From Basidiobolus meristosporus CBS 931.73 (taxonomy: Eukaryota; Basidiobolomycota; Basidiobolomycetes; Basidiobolales; Basidiobolaceae): a stretch of DNA of 64,000 nucleotides. The stretch lies in assembly GCA_002104905.1 (NCBI GenBank), contig MCFE01000002.1, positions 62,001 through 126,000 of the forward strand, written 5' to 3'. The position numbers were made by a program, and so were the translations under genes. Under the pieces are notes generated by a model that was not told the DNA's origin, did no database searches, and saw only the letters and a program-made list of their open reading frames with translations. This document shows, piece by piece, positions 1-11,485 of the stretch (position 1 is the first letter of the stretch; each line of letters opens with the position of its first letter).

Positions 1-761
1 TTGAGGAGTAAATTCGAAATTTACAACACTATCAACGACCCTTTAAGATGCAAATATAATATCTAAAATTTACATATTTCGTGAAGTAGGGTAGAATACT
101 ATCCAAAAAAGCACAAAACCCAAGATCGGAATTTCTATCATCTGGATACCTTGATTGATGTATAAAGTATGCTGTGAAAGGTCAAAGGGATCTTGTGGCC
201 AGCATCGAAAGCCCTACACCCGTTCAAAATTACCAGTAAAAATATCTACTATGAATAATTCCGCAGCAATATCTCATCAGAAACTAGGGCTATTTAAACA
301 TAATACTACCACATAATGTGTAGGCCCATATGTGCATTATTCCTGTGCAAAGTACGAAATGTGATGTGATGAGCGTTCGAAAATTTCTGTTTGTACGCGA
401 GATGGAATACCGCCGAAAAATCCATTTTGGAAGTAGTTTACTAAGCGGCCGATTCCAAGTCCATATTATGTTGATACATTTGAGAATACAGCGACAGCTT
501 AACTTGAACAAAGCATACATTTCTTGATTTTGTTGCTAATTTCTACCGGAATTTCCAAGTTGAAATGCCTGCAGCTGTATGCACCGATGTTCATACAAAT
601 GGGTCTATATAAAGGCTTGATTTATAGCAAAACATGTAAGTTCTCTTTTATTTGACCACTGGGGAAGGTGTGGGCATATCAACGGTATAAAAAATTGAAA
701 AACATGTGGTCAAGTGGTAGAACAAATAAATGGAGAATGGTCATTAATTGTTAAAAACCCA
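1..761. other. Intergenic, no gene seen
   Basis: This AT-rich stretch lies downstream of the minus-strand transporter gene. It has only short overlapping open frames on both strands, without family resemblance or convincing splice structure. I see no tRNA, repeat or other functional element. Confidence 0.5.
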
Positions 762-2330
762 CTAGGCCTGGGCTGAGGACTCTTTGTCGTTTACTGATTC
801 GAACTTGCGTAAAATTCTATCAGCCTTCAAGGGCTCCTTTCTTCTGCCATAGCTTGGGAAAACTAAGGAAATGAGGAACCCAGAGACGGCAAGTCCAATA
901 CCAGAGAATCCTAGAGCCAGCAAGAAAGGGGGGAAATCGTAACCTTCAAAGAAAGTGAAATGCATACCATCCTTAACATTCCCTTTAACAATAGCACCGT
1001 AAACCATTACCGAAAAGAAACCAGTGGCACACCCAATAAGAACCGATGCGGTATTAACCATATGGCGGCCAGGTCCCTCCCAGAGCCCCATAAAGATGGG
1101 AAGAATAAAGCAGGTAGTTACCAGGTTCGAAAGTAGGAAGAGATCTATCACTTGGTATCCCTTGAGAGAGATGATTACGAGCGGTACATTCACCACGACC
1201 ACTAAAATTCTGGATAACCAGACTGGACGATTTTTCAAGAATACTGAAGAAATGCTGTCCACTAATGCGTTTTGCATACTATCCACTGCAGAAGAGTTCA
1301 TAACAACTGCGAGGATGGTAACTATGATGATAATCCATGCTGGGGCTTCTCCACCATGGCCAAGTAGTGTGAACAGGATCACGTTTGGATTGGATGTATC
1401 TAGACCAGCCCAAATCGCAAGGAAGCCACAGAAACCAAGGAAGAAGACCACTAGGATTGTGATGACCATAGCTACAACTGCTCCCTGCTTGAGGGATCGC
1501 GGATCTTCAGACGCCCAAACACGTTGCCACATAGCTTCCGAAAAGCAAGTACCTGCAAACAAAGAGATCGGCATAGTTGCGATTGCTCCCCAACCATAAT
1601 AGTTGGGAGCCAGATTTGGAGGTAACTCGCTTGGCAAAGGTAAACGGAACGTAACAGCTACGTAGACGATCATGATGGCGACAAAGACTAAACTTAAAAC
1701 TGCCTGCCCTTGGTCTGTGACAATAGAAACGTAGAGTCCACCGGTTGCTGTATAAATCATAGTCGTTACTCCAATGATGATGACGATTGGAATTCGCGTA
1801 GTCCCAATCACTGTCTCAAATAGATCGCCAATTGAGGTGTATTCAGCTATCAACGCAATCGCCATATTGAAGATCATCACAAGCGCGACAAAGTATTTCA
1901 ACGTTTCTCCAAAGCGCCAACGAACAAAATCGGAGAGTGACAACACATGAGGATAGCGAGACTGAATCTTGTTACCGAAGAAAGCTACAAGGAATATCGG
2001 GATTCCTGTAGCTACTGCATAGGCAACTAGCCCAACGATTCCGGCGTCCAAAGCATAGCTTGGTGGGCCGAATAAGGTCCTATAAAGTATCGCCATATTA
2101 GTTATGAAAGGAAAATTGCAAGTCAGAGCAAATTCTTACCAGGCACCAACAGCAGCTGCATAAAAACTCCAGGTTATCTTGGCCCGGTTAGAAGAATTTC
2201 TAGCGGTAAGGAAGAATTCTGTATCGCTATTGCGCTCTTGGGTTTTTTTACTAAGATACAACGCGAAGACACCAAAGGCAACACAAACAATAGTGCTTGT
2301 GGTATAAGCGGCAATTGTAAGAGAAGTCAT
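762..2330 (-). CDS. SSS-family transporter, DUR3 (urea/polyamine)-like
   Basis: Two exons (2330-2140, 2079-762) are joined by a 60-nt GTAAGA..TAG intron and encode 502 aa. The intron splits the Trp codon of the WSFYAAAVGAW segment, and the protein continues with TLFGPPSYALDAGIVG, a typical early helix of sodium:solute symporters. The body is almost all membrane helices. Segments such as CFSEAMWQRVWASEDP and SSAVDSMQNALVDSISS fit the DUR3 branch, which imports urea or polyamines with protons or sodium across the plasma membrane. At 502 aa it is shorter than yeast Dur3 (over 700 aa) because it lacks a long C-terminal tail; the SSS core is complete. The substrate is inferred from family only. 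The start is the only ATG in frame before the first helix. Confidence 0.82.
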
Positions 2331-3304
2331 TGTTCAAAAGAGAAGGGTAATAGTTTACTGGAATATGTGCTTCGCTTGGTTTTTTTTGCTAAGTTTCGAA
2401 GTAAAATAACGAGGAAACCAGGGTAAGGTCAAGCACACGAGAGTCCCTATACCCAAAAACCACTAAGTAGAATGAGGAAAATGCTCAGAAGAAGCCTACA
2501 ACCCAAGTGTCTTATATATTGAAATTCGGGTTTTTTTCCATCTCATATCATCATTATTGAATCCACACAAACAAGGGTCTGCTAATATAAGGACCTAATC
2601 TTTGAGCTGCTCATTCGCTCCACAGGTATCAAAATTTCCGTTTTTTAAAAACCATTAAGCTTAGTGATATTATCATATTATCCTTAATATGGATGTTATA
2701 CTAATTTGGATGTTGGCTTTCCATCTTTGTCCGATATTCAGATAAGGTCATAGAGGTTGAAATTGCACAAGTTTAACTCTTTTTCATCTATTTAAGATGA
2801 TATGATCAAGGCATGTATATTTTCTGTGTGCATATTTACAATTTGGTAGCTCGTTACTACTGTTCTGGCAGTTCTTTTCGAACTTATCCCAGTTAATGGA
2901 AGCATTAGGTCATATTTATGTCTACCACGGGATAAACACCAAACGACCCAAGATGTACGAAGTAACTACTCGTATATATGAACTTTTTATTCAATCACTA
3001 TCTAGCATTAAAATGAACCTATGATACTTATGTAACACCTAAGCTTGGACTTTTTTATATTTCAACCATCTGAATTTGGATTCTCTAATTATACACTAGT
3101 AGCTCGTAGTTTAGGTGATTGGATGCAGGTAAGTCCAGAGAAATCGATTACTATTATTTACAACATTCATTGATTCATGATTCAAGTCATGTTAGATTTT
3201 ATATAGCTTACTTTAATCGATAGAGTGAAGAATTGAAATGCCCAAGGATTGAATAGATTCCAAGTGGTAATGAGTCAGAGGATTTAGTTGATTCAATAGG
3301 TCAA
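2331..3304. other. Intergenic, no gene seen
   Basis: Nearly 1 kb separates the 5' end of the transporter gene from the 3' end of the monooxygenase gene, both on the minus strand. It should hold the transporter promoter. It is very AT-rich with homopolymer runs, and I recognise no conserved element. Confidence 0.5.
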
Positions 3305-4251
3305 TTATTTCACAAATTGAATGTCAGAGACTTTCAAGGATCTTGTGGCTCTCCAGTAGTCTATACAGTTACCTGACCATAGGGCAGTGATCTGAAATTC
3401 AATGATTAGACTATGATAAACCAACTTATTGTATGTTAGTAAGCTACTCACGACTCCATCACTGTTTTTGTACCAACTACGACAGCCTGTAGCCCACACA
3501 CTGTGGCTCAATTCTTTCTGAACCTTCGAGTCGAATTGTTCCTGGGCGGATTTCTTCACCTCCGCAGACCTGCAGTTGCGCTTCATCATTTCAGATACCA
3601 TCTTTACGGTATAGTTTGCCTACAGTTGCCGTTATTAGGGTTGGTTATAGGGCGTACATTTGAGAAAGACTCTACTTGCCTGACATTCAATCATGAAAAG
3701 GACCGAGTTATGTCCTAGAAATTACCAGTGTTGGAGTAATGTCCATGGTGAATTAAAGAGATTGAAATTTACCTAGTCCAGTGTTTGGCCCAAGTAGCAT
3801 AAACATATTAGGGAATTCAGCAGTCATAATACCAAGGTATGATTTTGGCGCCGACTGCCATACCTCACTGATTTCGTTACCTTCCTTTCCGTACACTTTC
3901 AATGGAGCAAGGAAATCCTGGACCCTAAATCCAGTGGCAAGAATCATTGCATCTACCGTCTGCTTATTAGATTCAGTGAGGATGCTTTGTCCCTCAATAC
4001 CAGTAATTGGGGAGGTTTCAATATGAACGTGGGGTTGATTTAGCGCCGGGAAATAGTCATCCGAAACTACGACACGTTTGCAGCCCATCGCATAATGGGG
4101 AGTGAGTAGAGACCGTTTGTTCAAATCGGTCACTTGATTTTTCAAATGCAATAGCCCCCAGCGCGCTCCCATACGTGATATCCAGGTTCCAGGTTGGGTA
4201 ATGCCAAACAGCATTTCAAGCTAAAAATGCATACAATTAGTACCCGATACT

Positions 4252-4282
<31 letters not shown>

Positions 4283-5278
4283 TTCCACTTACACTCAAAA
4301 ATAAGAACCAACGATACACTCGTCGTACAAATGGAACATATCGGAAAATCCATCTAACCACTCCATTATATCTGTAGTTGTTACGTGGAATGATCCAAGT
4401 AGGTGTTCTCTGATAGACATATAAATTTTTTACTTTGTTGACGATCTCTGGGATGATCTGAATGGCGCTATATGATAAAATTTTGAAAATATTAAATTAT
4501 ATCTGCATATGAAAATATGTTAATTCCGACTAACCTAGCGCCGTTACCAATTATAGCAACATCTTTTCCCTCAACATCGAACTCGGAGTCCCACTGGGCA
4601 GAATGAATATATGGGCCTTTAAAATTCGTGAATGTTTCTGGGATGGCTGGAGTACGGAGCACTCCCACTCCACTGACTCTATGTTCAACAAAGCGTTCAC
4701 TACTCCTATTCTTACAAGTAGAAATTTAAGAAATAACGTACATGATGTTGGCGGATACTTCCCTCTCGTCACCGTCGCGTTCCTGAATCTTTATTCTCCA
4801 TAATTGGGCTTCTTTATCCCAGGAAGCGGACTTAACATTTGTGCGTAGCTTGGTGTATTGATAAAGATTATATTTTTTCGCCACTTTTCTACAATAGTTT
4901 AAAATCTCGGGTCCTTGTGAGAACTTCTCACTCCAATCTATTTCATTTCAGTTTACCACAAAAGCAGGCGTGTGAAGGTTATTATACTTATTTACCGGGA
5001 TTGGGTTCGAATGAGAAAGAATACACATGCGAAGGTACATCACAGGCACAGCCGGGATATTTGTTCGCAAGCCACGTTCCCCCAAGGTCGTCCCCCGATT
5101 CGTAGATAGTGAAGGAGTCTAAACCGAGAGTGCGCTTCAATTGTATAGCAATGCACATGCCCGAAACTCTATATGCTATGTTAAAAATAGACTGGTAAAA
5201 TCAAAGAAAAGTCAAATACCCTCCGCCGAGGATAGCAATTTGCGGTGTAGTTCCGTCGGAGTATTTTTTGGTAGGCAT
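3305..5278 (-). CDS. Flavin-containing Baeyer-Villiger-type monooxygenase
   Basis: Nine exons (5278-5220, 5168-4996, 4937-4742, 4678-4535, 4467-4293, 4220-3773, 3714-3680, 3619-3452, 3391-3305) encode 494 aa. The start ATG is followed by the FAD-binding motif GGGVSG near residue 20. GTWLANKYPGCACDVPSH follows, then the Baeyer-Villiger fingerprint FxGxxxHxxxWD as FKGPYIHSAQWD (about residue 165), the NADPH-site GNGASA near residue 188, and a late ATG motif (ILATGF) near residue 320. The enzyme class inserts one oxygen into ketones or oxidises heteroatoms using NADPH and FAD; the substrate is unknown. Introns are 51-72 nt. One exon is only 35 nt, and the intron after it uses a GC donor. A (TA)n tract lies inside intron 5. 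Phase is continuous throughout. Confidence 0.9.
4252..4278. repeat. (TA)n microsatellite in a monooxygenase intron
   Basis: About 13 uninterrupted TA units occupy over a third of the 72-nt intron 5 (4221-4292) of the monooxygenase gene. Such tracts vary in length between strains, so this intron may be length-polymorphic. Confidence 0.9.
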
Positions 5279-5827
5279 AACTCAAGTCGAAGTTATAGAG
5301 AGTCAACCTTACTGCCTACCTCACGCATCGCTTTTATGCTCAGTCGTGAGCCAATAGCAGGGTAAAGCTTAAATTCACATTGTCAAGGAAAATTGGAAAA
5401 ATCCAAAAATTCCGCTTGTCATATATATACATATATATATATATAAGATTGACATGGTGATAGTGACCGATGGTGACCAGTTTGGAATACCATACTGATT
5501 GGACAGCAGATACCTGAAACCTTGGTGATCCTTGAGAATTTTCCTAGTCAACCGTTGAGTATATTGGAATTCTAATTTTAAAGATTTTGATTACCCTTCA
5601 AATCAAAATCATCTTGAATTGTCAACAATGGGGAGTTCATAGAGAACATGGATATTTGGTAAATAAGCACAGCACTCGACTGGTTTATTTTTGTCAGCCG
5701 AGGATAATTGGTACATACTGCCTACACTTCACCTATCAAATGACTCTAGTGATGGGTGTTTTTACTACAAATACCGTTGCTAGGGCATTTCTTTCACATC
5801 CGTGTTTGCTTTATATCCTTTCTCTCA
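5279..5827. promoter_or_regulatory. Shared divergent promoter region
   Basis: These 549 bp lie between the divergent starts of the monooxygenase (-) and the cyclin (+), so both promoters must lie here. An (AT)n tract, broken once, spans 5421-5445. I see no coding sequence and no specific factor site that I can name. Confidence 0.5.
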
Positions 5828-6541
5828 ATGTCAAGAAATCTCACACGTAGTATGCCACCTGTTTGTCCATCCCTCGGGTTTTCTGACAAAATCAAAGCGT
5901 TTTGCTACATGATTTCCAAACCCTTTCAAAGAACAAGACTTTACCATAGAAATAAACACGTGGAATCATTTGTTGGTAAGTGGAACATGCCAGCCCAGGT
6001 AAAGGGATCATCTCAATTTAACAAGTCAAATATAGATCTTGCCGAGAAGTTGATATGCGTTCTTTTCTTCTATCCGAGTGGATTTCCAGCTAGACAACGC
6101 CAGGAGTTTCGTGCACTAACATCAGATGTACTATTTAGAGCGCGTATCTCGCCCAATGTATTTTTTCTGGCATTATTCTACCTGAACCGCTTTAAACAAT
6201 TGAAACCGTTGAGGTGCTTATCTTATGTTAATATAGATCCTTATCGACAAGGGTTTCTGGCGCGTAACTACTTTCTTGGAGCTTTAGCCTTGGCCGAAAA
6301 GGTTCTTAATGACAGCCCGCCAAAAAATATAGAATGGGCCAGGTTAGCAAGCATTACCATATGGGAAGTGAATCGCCGCGAAAAGGAATTGTTGGAGGTG
6401 TTTAGGTACGAGCTAGTGGTTACTCCTAAAATGTTAATAGAGTTCGCCAATATTCTTCGCGAAGCCAGAGACCCATTTCAACAGAATCTTTTAAGCAAAC
6501 TAAGGCCAAAGATTATCGCCATACTCTCCAAACCATGCTGA
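5828..6541 (+). CDS. Cyclin-box protein, fungal Pcl/PHO80-like
   Basis: A single exon of 237 aa. The open frame continues 24 codons upstream, but only from a GTG; the ATG at 5828 is the first usable start. The middle and C-terminal part resembles a cyclin box: a segment like LALFYLNRFKQ (helix 1-2), then FLARNYFLGALALAEK, where cyclins have the 'FLAALMLASKF' pattern, then WARLASITIWEVNRREKELL, matching the 'EVNxxExxLLxxLxW' helix of Pcl cyclins. Such cyclins bind Pho85-type kinases and act in phosphate response, the cell cycle or polarity. The box covers roughly residues 90-205, and the N-terminus is basic and probably disordered. The exact Pcl subgroup cannot be told by eye. It is convergent with the next gene. 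Confidence 0.72.
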   Translation: MSRNLTRSMPPVCPSLGFSDKIKAFCYMISKPFQRTRLYHRNKHVESFVGKWNMPAQVKGSSQFNKSNIDLAEKLICVLFFYPSGFPARQRQEFRALTSDVLFRARISPNVFFLALFYLNRFKQLKPLRCLSYVNIDPYRQGFLARNYFLGALALAEKVLNDSPPKNIEWARLASITIWEVNRREKELLEVFRYELVVTPKMLIEFANILREARDPFQQNLLSKLRPKIIAILSKPC

Positions 6542-6881
6542 AAGTCGCATCTGCACTACGCTTACCAAGCATCCAATAGCGTGATACAGATTCAGCTGAA
6601 ACCTAGAGACCTGAAATATGCACTGATGTTGTTACTCTTTCAATTCTCATGTTAAGATCACTACTTTATTTAGTAAATACAACCAACATGGCCGTGCTGT
6701 ACTATCGTTTAGTTCGACTCAAATAATATTATTTCTCGAAATTACTAATCATACTTTTAGTTGGTTACATTACTATCATTCCGGAAATATCGACCTTCCG
6801 ATATTTATTTTTGGCTAGTGTAATGTGCTAATAGAATGCCCTCATCGAAAAACGCTATGAAAGACTGCATATCTGCATACC
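6542..6881. other. Convergent 3' intergenic region
   Basis: Some 340 bp between the 3' ends of the cyclin (+) and the oxidoreductase (-) genes. It is AT-rich and probably holds both 3' UTRs and polyadenylation signals. No gene seen. Confidence 0.5.
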
Positions 6882-8322
6882 TTAAGGATTGTAAACCAAA
6901 AACTCAACACCACGTTGATTTAACTTTTCAATCAGATTGGTTTTTGCAAACGCTGCAGCTGGAGTAAGAACACCAGAGGGAATAATGCCTTTCTCTTTAC
7001 TTTCTAGCAACACCAGAGCACTTTGGACGACACATATAGGGGTGGCGTGATAGCCAGGTTCACCTCCTTGAACTCTGGTGGTAAGCTCAACGTCTGGTTG
7101 CTTGTACTTGAGCTGATCGACTTCAATGTCAGCATGTTGCGACTTGCTGTATCCTTTGGCATAAAAAGTTGAGGAGAATTTTGCCTCTTCAATTTGTTTG
7201 ACAGTAGGTCCCTCGTGACTGAACGCTCCGTAAGTGAACAATTTGGGGTGTGCCAGCAAAAGATTTCTTCCCCATTCGTAGTTGGCAAGGAATCCGAGGA
7301 CCATGAGGAGAAGGTATAGAAGTATCACATAATGAAGGCAAAACAGGTCAATTACTATGTATGCTGAGAATTGAACAGGTGGGGTCTGTCCAACGTCTTC
7401 TTCCAGAATGGTGATTTGTTGCGTTGCACGTACAATTGATGGGTCTGCAAAGAAAAATGGGAATGTCCACGCATTGACACGAGAATCGTAGCGGGGTCTG
7501 GAGCTAAACCGGAGTTTGGGGCCGACTACAGGAACTCTAGGGCGCTTCATTTGTTTGCGAAGCTCACGAAGTGATTGGACGCTACTGATACCATAAACTA
7601 TGTAACAAACATAAGAATCAAGCTTGCCACATGGAGAATTTGGCAGTATATCTTACCAAGACTCTCGTAAGTAGCATAGTGAGCAGCTGCGCCACTAGGA
7701 CCAGGATACAAGCGGAAATACATTTCGACACTTGAAGGTATAATCTCGCGCTTATCTAATTCCTGCTTAGTAAACAGTACGCCGAGGTCTGCGGGAATCT
7801 AAAGGGATTAATTAGTACCGATCGCCACACCAAACCGTGGAATATAAAAGAAGCGCATACACTATCAAAACCACAAGCATGAACAATAGTAACTCCATTG
7901 CGTTTAGCGTCTTCGTGGTGAAGTGCCATCATACGTTCAACATATTCAGGCTCACCTGTGATATCAACGTAATCACATTTCTTTGCAATACAGGCTTTAA
8001 CTACCTGCTCACCAAATTTTCTGAAAGGTCCTACGCAATCGATAAGCACTTTACCACGGCTACACATCTCTTCTAAGGAAGAAGAGTCATTGACATTAGC
8101 TATTATCACATGGGGCGTGTGCTCAGTGGAGTGATCCATGGCAGTCTTCTGGGTGCTTACTCGGACAAAATCTGCGATTTTGTTGAGGCCTTCTTCAGAA
8201 CGCCCAGCGATCGCCCAAGTGAACTTGGACTTTAAACTGAGTTGAGAAAGCTCCTCAACAACGAACTTGCCGGTGAACCCAGTAGCTCCAAAAACGATAA
8301 TATCATACGGTCTCTCAGACAT
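6882..8322 (-). CDS. Saccharopine dehydrogenase-like oxidoreductase (SCCPDH family)
   Basis: Three exons (8322-7861, 7798-7657, 7597-6882; introns of 62 and 59 nt) encode 439 aa, close to the usual 420-430 of this family. The N-terminal Rossmann fold starts at residue 8 with VFGATGFTGKFVVEEL, followed by WAIAGRS, VLIDCVGPFRKFGEQVV, YVDITGE and CGFDSIPADLGV, all classic SCCPDH/trans-acting enoyl-reductase-like signatures. A hydrophobic stretch near residue 300 could anchor the protein to a membrane or lipid droplet, as reported for animal SCCPDH. Despite the name, members are not proven lysine-pathway enzymes; the substrate is unknown. The first intron falls right after CGFDS, joining exactly to IPADLG. 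Confidence 0.9.
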
Positions 8323-8863
8323 ATTCCAGTAAGCTTACTAAGATATGAGATGGTAGAATGTAGTAGGCTAATAAAGGTGACAGTGCTCTAGGTATCTCTT
8401 TTTGAATCCTCAGGGCTGATGGCGTAGGCATTTGAAATTGGTAAGACATAGTCTTTTGATCAGCAATGTTAGTAAATGCCAACGAACCTACCTCAAACCT
8501 CCTCTATTTGCATGTGAAATCCATAGATTAAATTATGGATATTCAAGAGTGAGTCCGAATTAGAGCCTGCAATCAGATTTGCAATTTAAATAGACACATT
8601 GCCATGCACCTGATAATCTAGAGCTACCTGCTCAAACCAAAGTCTCAGAGCATGTGATGTCCTGTATTCTCGAAAGCAGTGACCATAGTGTTGACTTCGA
8701 AAAATCTCTTTAATTTTTTGAATGCATAATATTGATGATCAAGTATGTCTTGATTCTTTGAAAACCATCTGCCAAAAATCATGTTGATATGCATAGGATG
8801 TTGGGACAAAAAATAATTGATTGTTGAGATAAAGGCTAACAATGGGTGAAAGATGATGTGAAC
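8323..8863. other. Intergenic, promoter of oxidoreductase gene
   Basis: A 541-bp gap between the start of the oxidoreductase and the stop of the next minus-strand gene. Only short frames are present. It should hold the oxidoreductase promoter and the 3' UTR of the ELM1-family gene. Confidence 0.5.
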
Positions 8864-10760
8864 CTAACGGTTTGCATGACGCTCTCTACGGTTGTCATAC
8901 AATTGTTGGATCATTGGGGCTATACGCTTGGCCTCCTCTATTTGGGTTGTTGCAAATGGCGGATGATCACCGATGTGGCTGAATACATCCCACGTAAGCC
9001 TACGATTTGCCCTTAGTAGATGGAATCTGCGGGTATATTGCTTCTCCTTCCAGTATCTGTGGAAGGCTCCCAGCAAGCCTTGACATACTTCCTGTCCAAC
9101 GATGTAAACAGGTTTCCTGTGTTTCTGATTAGTAAACGAAATAAAAAGGCCACATGGTAAGCAGCATAAATTTACCCGGTACCAATGGCTTCACATGTCA
9201 TTGTCATGGAATCACCAGTGACTAATAAGTGAGTAGCAGTTGCTAATATCCCGTTATATACGTCTTTATCTTTGCCGTCCCAACGTTGGATGGGCTTATT
9301 TTCTTGCTGCAATCTGTTGAAGAATAGATCAGTGATCAGTCAAACCCTCACCTGATATTTAGAATACGAACTTTGCTACTACAGGTTCTATTGCTTCTCG
9401 AAACTGAAAGGCATTTATAGTCAGTCTTGGGATATCGATTGAAGGATGCCGGAGTACTTACGTAAGTCGGAGTATCGGGAGTGTAAGTCAGCAGTACACG
9501 AGTATTGAAATCACTCACTAAGCGCTAGAAGTCCCATACTGACTTAATAATTATGCTTTAAAATGGTACCACTCCCTAGATGCACAAATACCTCAACATC
9601 TCTAGCAAATGCCTTTGCCTCCTCTTGATAAAACCTAAATGACGTATTTTTTCCTCCAATTAAGATGCCGACAACAGGGGACTCTGACTTTTGGTCCAAG
9701 AAGATTGGATCAAAGATATTTTTGGCTAGTTGAGATGCTTCTTTCAAAAAATCTGGGGTTATTCTATTGAGAATACCCTGCGTAGATGGTGCCTGTCAAT
9801 AACCAGAGCTCTCAGGGTAATTATTAGATTTAATCAATCTTACCTGAGTGATAATGCAGTTCTTTTGAAACGAAACAGTCAAGCCTTTACGGGCTACAAC
9901 ATTGTCAATATTTGGCAGATAAAGATGCATGATGAATAGCACTTACTGAGTTTAACATATTCATGGTTGGGAAGCACGACGGCGTCGAAGAATCCAAATG
10001 CCAGCTTGGGGTTGCCAGTGAAAACTATTTAGTAGGAAATGTAAGAAAAGGTTAAGTCTCACTAATTATGATACTCATACCGGAGACAGTCTGATGTTGG
10101 CTTGCCTTCGAGACCTCGAGACAAGCGGCTATTGTTTGTGCACCGCTTCCAATGACATATTTTGGAAGAGGCGGGGAAAGTGGGGCTGATTCGGGAGAAT
10201 CGAGAAAGAAGGCAAAACGACCGGAGTTGTTTACTAGCACACAAACGTTATGAGAGTATAGGATAAGTATGATTCAAGTGTTCAACTGAGCATTATGGGA
10301 ACGTACTTGATTTGGGAGCGCTTCCAAAACTGAAATCTAGCACAACAAACAATAAGACAACTGTAAAGAAAGCAAGAAATACAACACAAAAAATATACTA
10401 ACTGTTACGAGTGCCCATGTAACGCAAGTCGATCAGCCACTTTTGAAGATTCAGCGGAAGCCAATTGAAAGCTAGAAAAGATAATAGCTTTAATATTACG
10501 CACTCTCCGCAAGTGAATAACTTATAACTCATACATTTCTTCGGGACAATACGTTTTATTTCGAACGGTAGGCCTAATGCTTCAGCTAGGGCAATTGAGG
10601 AATTTTCATTTTTGGGTATTCCATCGCCAATAATCCAGATTTCCGGAGCTTTGGTTTTTGTGTTTTTCAAGGTATAAAAACGAATCTTCCCGAGGCCCTG
10701 ATAAGCCGGAGTACTGAGTAGTAATCTGGACCGACCTTGAGCAACAAGGTGAGGTATCAT
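8864..10760 (-). CDS. ELM1-family (mitochondrial fission ELM1 / DUF1022) protein
   Basis: Eleven exons (10760-10535, 10471-10403, 10336-10307, 10233-10081, 10024-9947, 9893-9844, 9792-9570, 9517-9462, 9403-9372, 9313-9176, 9116-8864) encode 435 aa in one continuous phase; introns are 51-73 nt. Family marks in order: IWIIGDGIPKNENSSIALAE then LPFEIKRI (N-terminal ELM1 motif), YVIGSGAQTIAACL, FGFFDAVVLPNHE, SPVVGILIGGKN, ATHLLVTGDSMTMTCEA and TGKPVYIVGQEV. In plants ELM1 recruits the dynamin DRP3A to mitochondria; related proteins occur in proteobacteria, with a glycosyltransferase-B-like fold. The N-terminus before IWIIG is basic and Ser/Thr-rich, compatible with mitochondrial association. The smallest exons are 30 and 32 nt. 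A role in fission here is inference. Confidence 0.88.
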
Positions 10761-11184
10761 ATTGGTGTCTTTAGACAGGAGTTAGGTAAACCTACTGTCC
10801 CAGAAAAACTCTTCTGGCTTCCAATCTAATATCTCGACCCAAAAACCACAAAAATTTGATAGCAGTCAATTAATTATGAAATTGAAGTGGCTTAACCACA
10901 ATCATTCAACATAAATTTTGGATATATGGAATAGATCGTTGTTTGAATTGTTAACACTAGTTGGTTTTAAATATCGTAGTATTGTTTTCAAATTTCTCAA
11001 AATATCTCGACCAAATGGCATGATACAGCTGGTAAAGGCTGTTGGTTAAAGAATTCCATTGGACAACTTGATATAGAGCTATAAACCTTGTCCCAAATAA
11101 CCCTACTCTATCCTTAGCAAAAAGTTTGTGTAAAAAAATAGCGAATATTTCAAAAAGCCATATATGACATTCAGAGACATTTAA
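10761..11184. other. Intergenic, no gene seen
   Basis: 424 bp of AT-rich sequence upstream of the ELM1-family start. It presumably contains that gene's promoter. Nothing coding is recognised. Confidence 0.5.
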
Positions 11185-11485
11185 TTAACAACCTATTGTA
11201 ATGCCTGGTAATTGATATGGGGATAGGAAAATAGGTGTAACACCAGTGAAATAAAAATAAGCTGTATTGCATAAGGGTTTTCTCTTGAGATGCACATCTA
11301 ATGAGCAAACTAAAGTCAAAGAATAGCACCTGGAAAACTGAAATATTATACGGATTGATAGATGAGACATTTATCGAATAAACGATGATAATTATCAAGT
11401 AGAGATTCAACCAGACCACCTGGTCCGAACAAAGCACGACTGTTTTAACCGGACGAGTGTCTTTCTTTTTTTGATTTCGTGCCAT
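11185..11485 (-). CDS. Possible small membrane protein (unknown)
   Basis: A tentative two-exon model (11485-11384, 11337-11185; 46-nt intron GTTTAT..TTTCAG) gives 84 aa. It begins MARNQKKKDTRPVKTV, a Lys-rich head, followed by a hydrophobic segment (VVWLNLYLIIII) and a less hydrophobic tail. Without splicing, the first frame also reads on to a 104-aa protein, so the gene structure is ambiguous. I do not recognise a family. The ATG start and the charged head plus hydrophobic segment are the only arguments for a real gene. Confidence 0.3.

Noticed and set aside
1024-1599. 191-codon plus-strand frame
   Set aside because: It is the antisense shadow of the SSS transporter, which has clear family motifs on the other strand.
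4551-4772. 73-codon minus-strand frame
   Set aside because: It is in the wrong phase. The monooxygenase exons across this interval read correctly in other frames and splice at 4679-4741.
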